From an uncultured Bacillota bacterium (lineage in GTDB: Bacteria > Bacillota > Clostridia > UBA1381): DNA of 5,886 bases. The stretch spans positions 1 through 5,886 of the forward strand of contig CASFSH010000139.1 of NCBI GenBank assembly GCA_949297205.1. Reading direction: 5' to 3'. A model generated the notes under the pieces. The model ran no database searches. It worked only from the letters and a program-made list of their open reading frames with translations, and was not told the DNA's origin. The position numbers and the translations under genes were made by a program. Below are positions 5,541 through 5,886 of this stretch, piece by piece (position 1 is the first letter of the stretch; each line of letters starts with the position of its first letter).

Positions 5541-5691
5541 TAGTAAAAAAACGAATTAGATAGTAAAAAAACTTATACTGCGGTAAAAAAACGGATACTC
5601 CGGTAAAAATACGATTACTTTTAAAAAGGCGAAGATATGTCGCCAAATAAGCGCATAAAATCTCGAAAATCCGGCTGTAATTTGCAAACAT
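5524..5691 (-). CDS. Possible small hypothetical protein (55 aa)
   Basis: ATG at 5689-5691 is preceded by GAGGTGG (5695-5701), a strong Shine-Dalgarno match at good distance. The frame runs 55 codons to TAG at 5524-5526. The product begins MFANYSRIFEILCAYLATYL and is rich in Phe, Tyr, Leu and Lys, mostly because the frame crosses the T-rich 20-bp repeats. No family is recognised, and no promoter is evident between it and the tRNA terminator. The repeat period of 20 is not a multiple of three, so the repeats are translated in different phases, which argues against protein-level repeats. It is probably chance or a relic. Confidence 0.2.
   Translation of the reverse strand: MFANYSRIFEILCAYLATYLRLFKSNRIFTGVSVFLPQYKFFYYLIRFFTKILKI
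5541..5620. repeat. Four tandem 20-bp repeats with phased A-tracts
   Basis: Units start at 5541, 5561, 5581 and 5601: TAGTAAAAAAACGAATTAGA, TAGTAAAAAAACTTATACTG, CGGTAAAAAAACGGATACTC and CGGTAAAAATACGATTACTT. The core GTAAAAAAACG is kept with few changes; the second half follows GRATACT loosely. There are no gaps between units. The 20-bp period is about two helical turns, so the A-tracts and any bound proteins face the same side and the DNA should be bent. The form fits an iteron array of a replication initiator or a cooperative regulator array; no rep gene is in view. Confidence 0.75.
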
Positions 5692-5732
5692 GAACCACCT
5701 CAAATGGCTTACCTATGCGATTTTTAACATAG

Positions 5733-5773
5733 AAAAATCGTCGGTCAATTTGTATCAAAATTGACCGACGATT
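5733..5773 (-). terminator. Intrinsic terminator of the tRNA gene
   Basis: A perfect 16-bp stem, AATCGTCGGTCAATTT (5736-5751) with its inverted copy at 5758-5773 and a 6-base loop, followed on the minus strand by a T-run (5733-5737). It starts one base after the encoded CCA end of the tRNA. The plus-strand side has no T-run, so it works in one direction. Confidence 0.9.
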
Positions 5774-5774
5774 A

Positions 5775-5851
5775 TGGTGGGCCTTCGGGGACTCGAACCC
5801 AGGACCGTCCGGTTATGAGCCGGATGCTCTAACCAACTGAGCTAAAGGCCC
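5775..5851 (-). tRNA. tRNA with CAT anticodon, tRNA-Met (tRNA-Ile2 possible)
   Basis: The 77-base gene folds as a full cloverleaf. The acceptor stem is GGGCCTT with AAGGCCC, the D stem GCTC with GAGC and loop AGTTGGTTA, the anticodon stem TCCGG with CCGGA, and the anticodon loop CTCATAA. The T arm is CTGGG, TTCGAGT, CCCCG, with one U-C mismatch at pair 50-64; it is followed by discriminator A and an encoded CCA. The paired G1-C72 end rules against an initiator tRNA. Anticodon CAT can be elongator Met, or Ile2 if the C is modified to lysidine; the bases alone do not settle it. The D-arm and anticodon-loop sequences look much like Ile2 tRNAs I recall from Bacillus. Confidence 0.93.
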
Positions 5852-5886
5852 AGAAAAATTGCCCATCTTTATAAAAAAGAAAGGCA
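5852..5886 (-). terminator. Terminator-like hairpin upstream of the tRNA
   Basis: On the minus strand TGCCTTTCTTT (5876-5886) can pair with AAAGATGGGCA (5860-5870) around a 5-base loop, with one G-U pair and one mismatch, followed by AATTTTTCT up to the tRNA. It may end a transcript from beyond the window edge, or be a processed spacer in a tRNA operon. The stem is truncated by the window, so its full extent is unknown. Confidence 0.35.

Noticed and set aside
5541..5620. Tandem repeats as a CRISPR array
   Set aside because: The units are contiguous, only 20 bp, and have no unique spacers between them; no cas genes are present.
5637..5693. Plus-strand 18-codon frame (ATG TCG CCA) after the repeats as the start of a rep gene
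   Set aside because: It stops after 18 codons, has a poor ribosome site and shows no recognised similarity.

Overview
The window looks like chromosomal DNA of a low-GC Gram-positive bacterium of the class Clostridia. The reasons are AT-rich spacers, strong AGGAG-type ribosome sites, a lipoprotein solute-binding protein, a CUT1-type sugar permease without its own ATPase gene in view, and a large membrane-bound AraC-family regulator next to them. All recognisable genes lie on the minus strand, so the biological order runs from high to low coordinates.

From right to left: the edge (5852-5886) carries a terminator-like hairpin. It is followed by a tRNA gene with anticodon CAT (5775-5851) and a very clean intrinsic terminator (5733-5773). 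The next 660 bases hold no intact known gene but are not empty. They contain a possible 55-codon ORF with a good ribosome site, four tandem 20-bp repeats with phased A-tracts (5541-5620), a textbook promoter whose -10 lies inside a perfect 11+3+11 palindrome (5352-5394), and the truncated, probably frameshifted start of a P-loop kinase gene (5219-5331). This looks like a site of past insertion and decay.

The regulator gene (2845-5109, 754 aa) encodes an N-terminal membrane anchor, an outside sensor domain, a second membrane helix, a cytoplasmic middle domain and a C-terminal AraC-type DNA-binding domain. No terminator is visible between the kinase remnant's promoter and this gene, so the orphaned promoter may now transcribe the regulator.

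The 478-496 bp gap between regulator and transporter genes is the most interesting part. It holds two diverged copies (A at 2421-2533, B at 2703-2813) of a block of about 110 bp, separated by a strong bidirectional terminator (2633-2680). Each copy has a promoter-like TATAC element, an inverted repeat at the -10 whose arms differ between copies by paired changes, and two direct repeats of ACCAAA-type half-sites exactly 20 bp apart. This fits an AraC-type activator site just upstream of the -35. Copy A would drive the transporter operon. Copy B points straight into the terminator and could give only a short RNA, or serve as an extra operator.

The transporter operon follows: solute-binding lipoprotein (954-2348), first permease (7-942), and the first codons of the next gene, probably the second permease, overlapping the first by 8 bases and cut by the window edge. 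The simplest model is that an extracellular ligand is sensed by the membrane-bound regulator, which activates the operon through the block A half-sites. The sugar or oligosaccharide cannot be read from the sequence.
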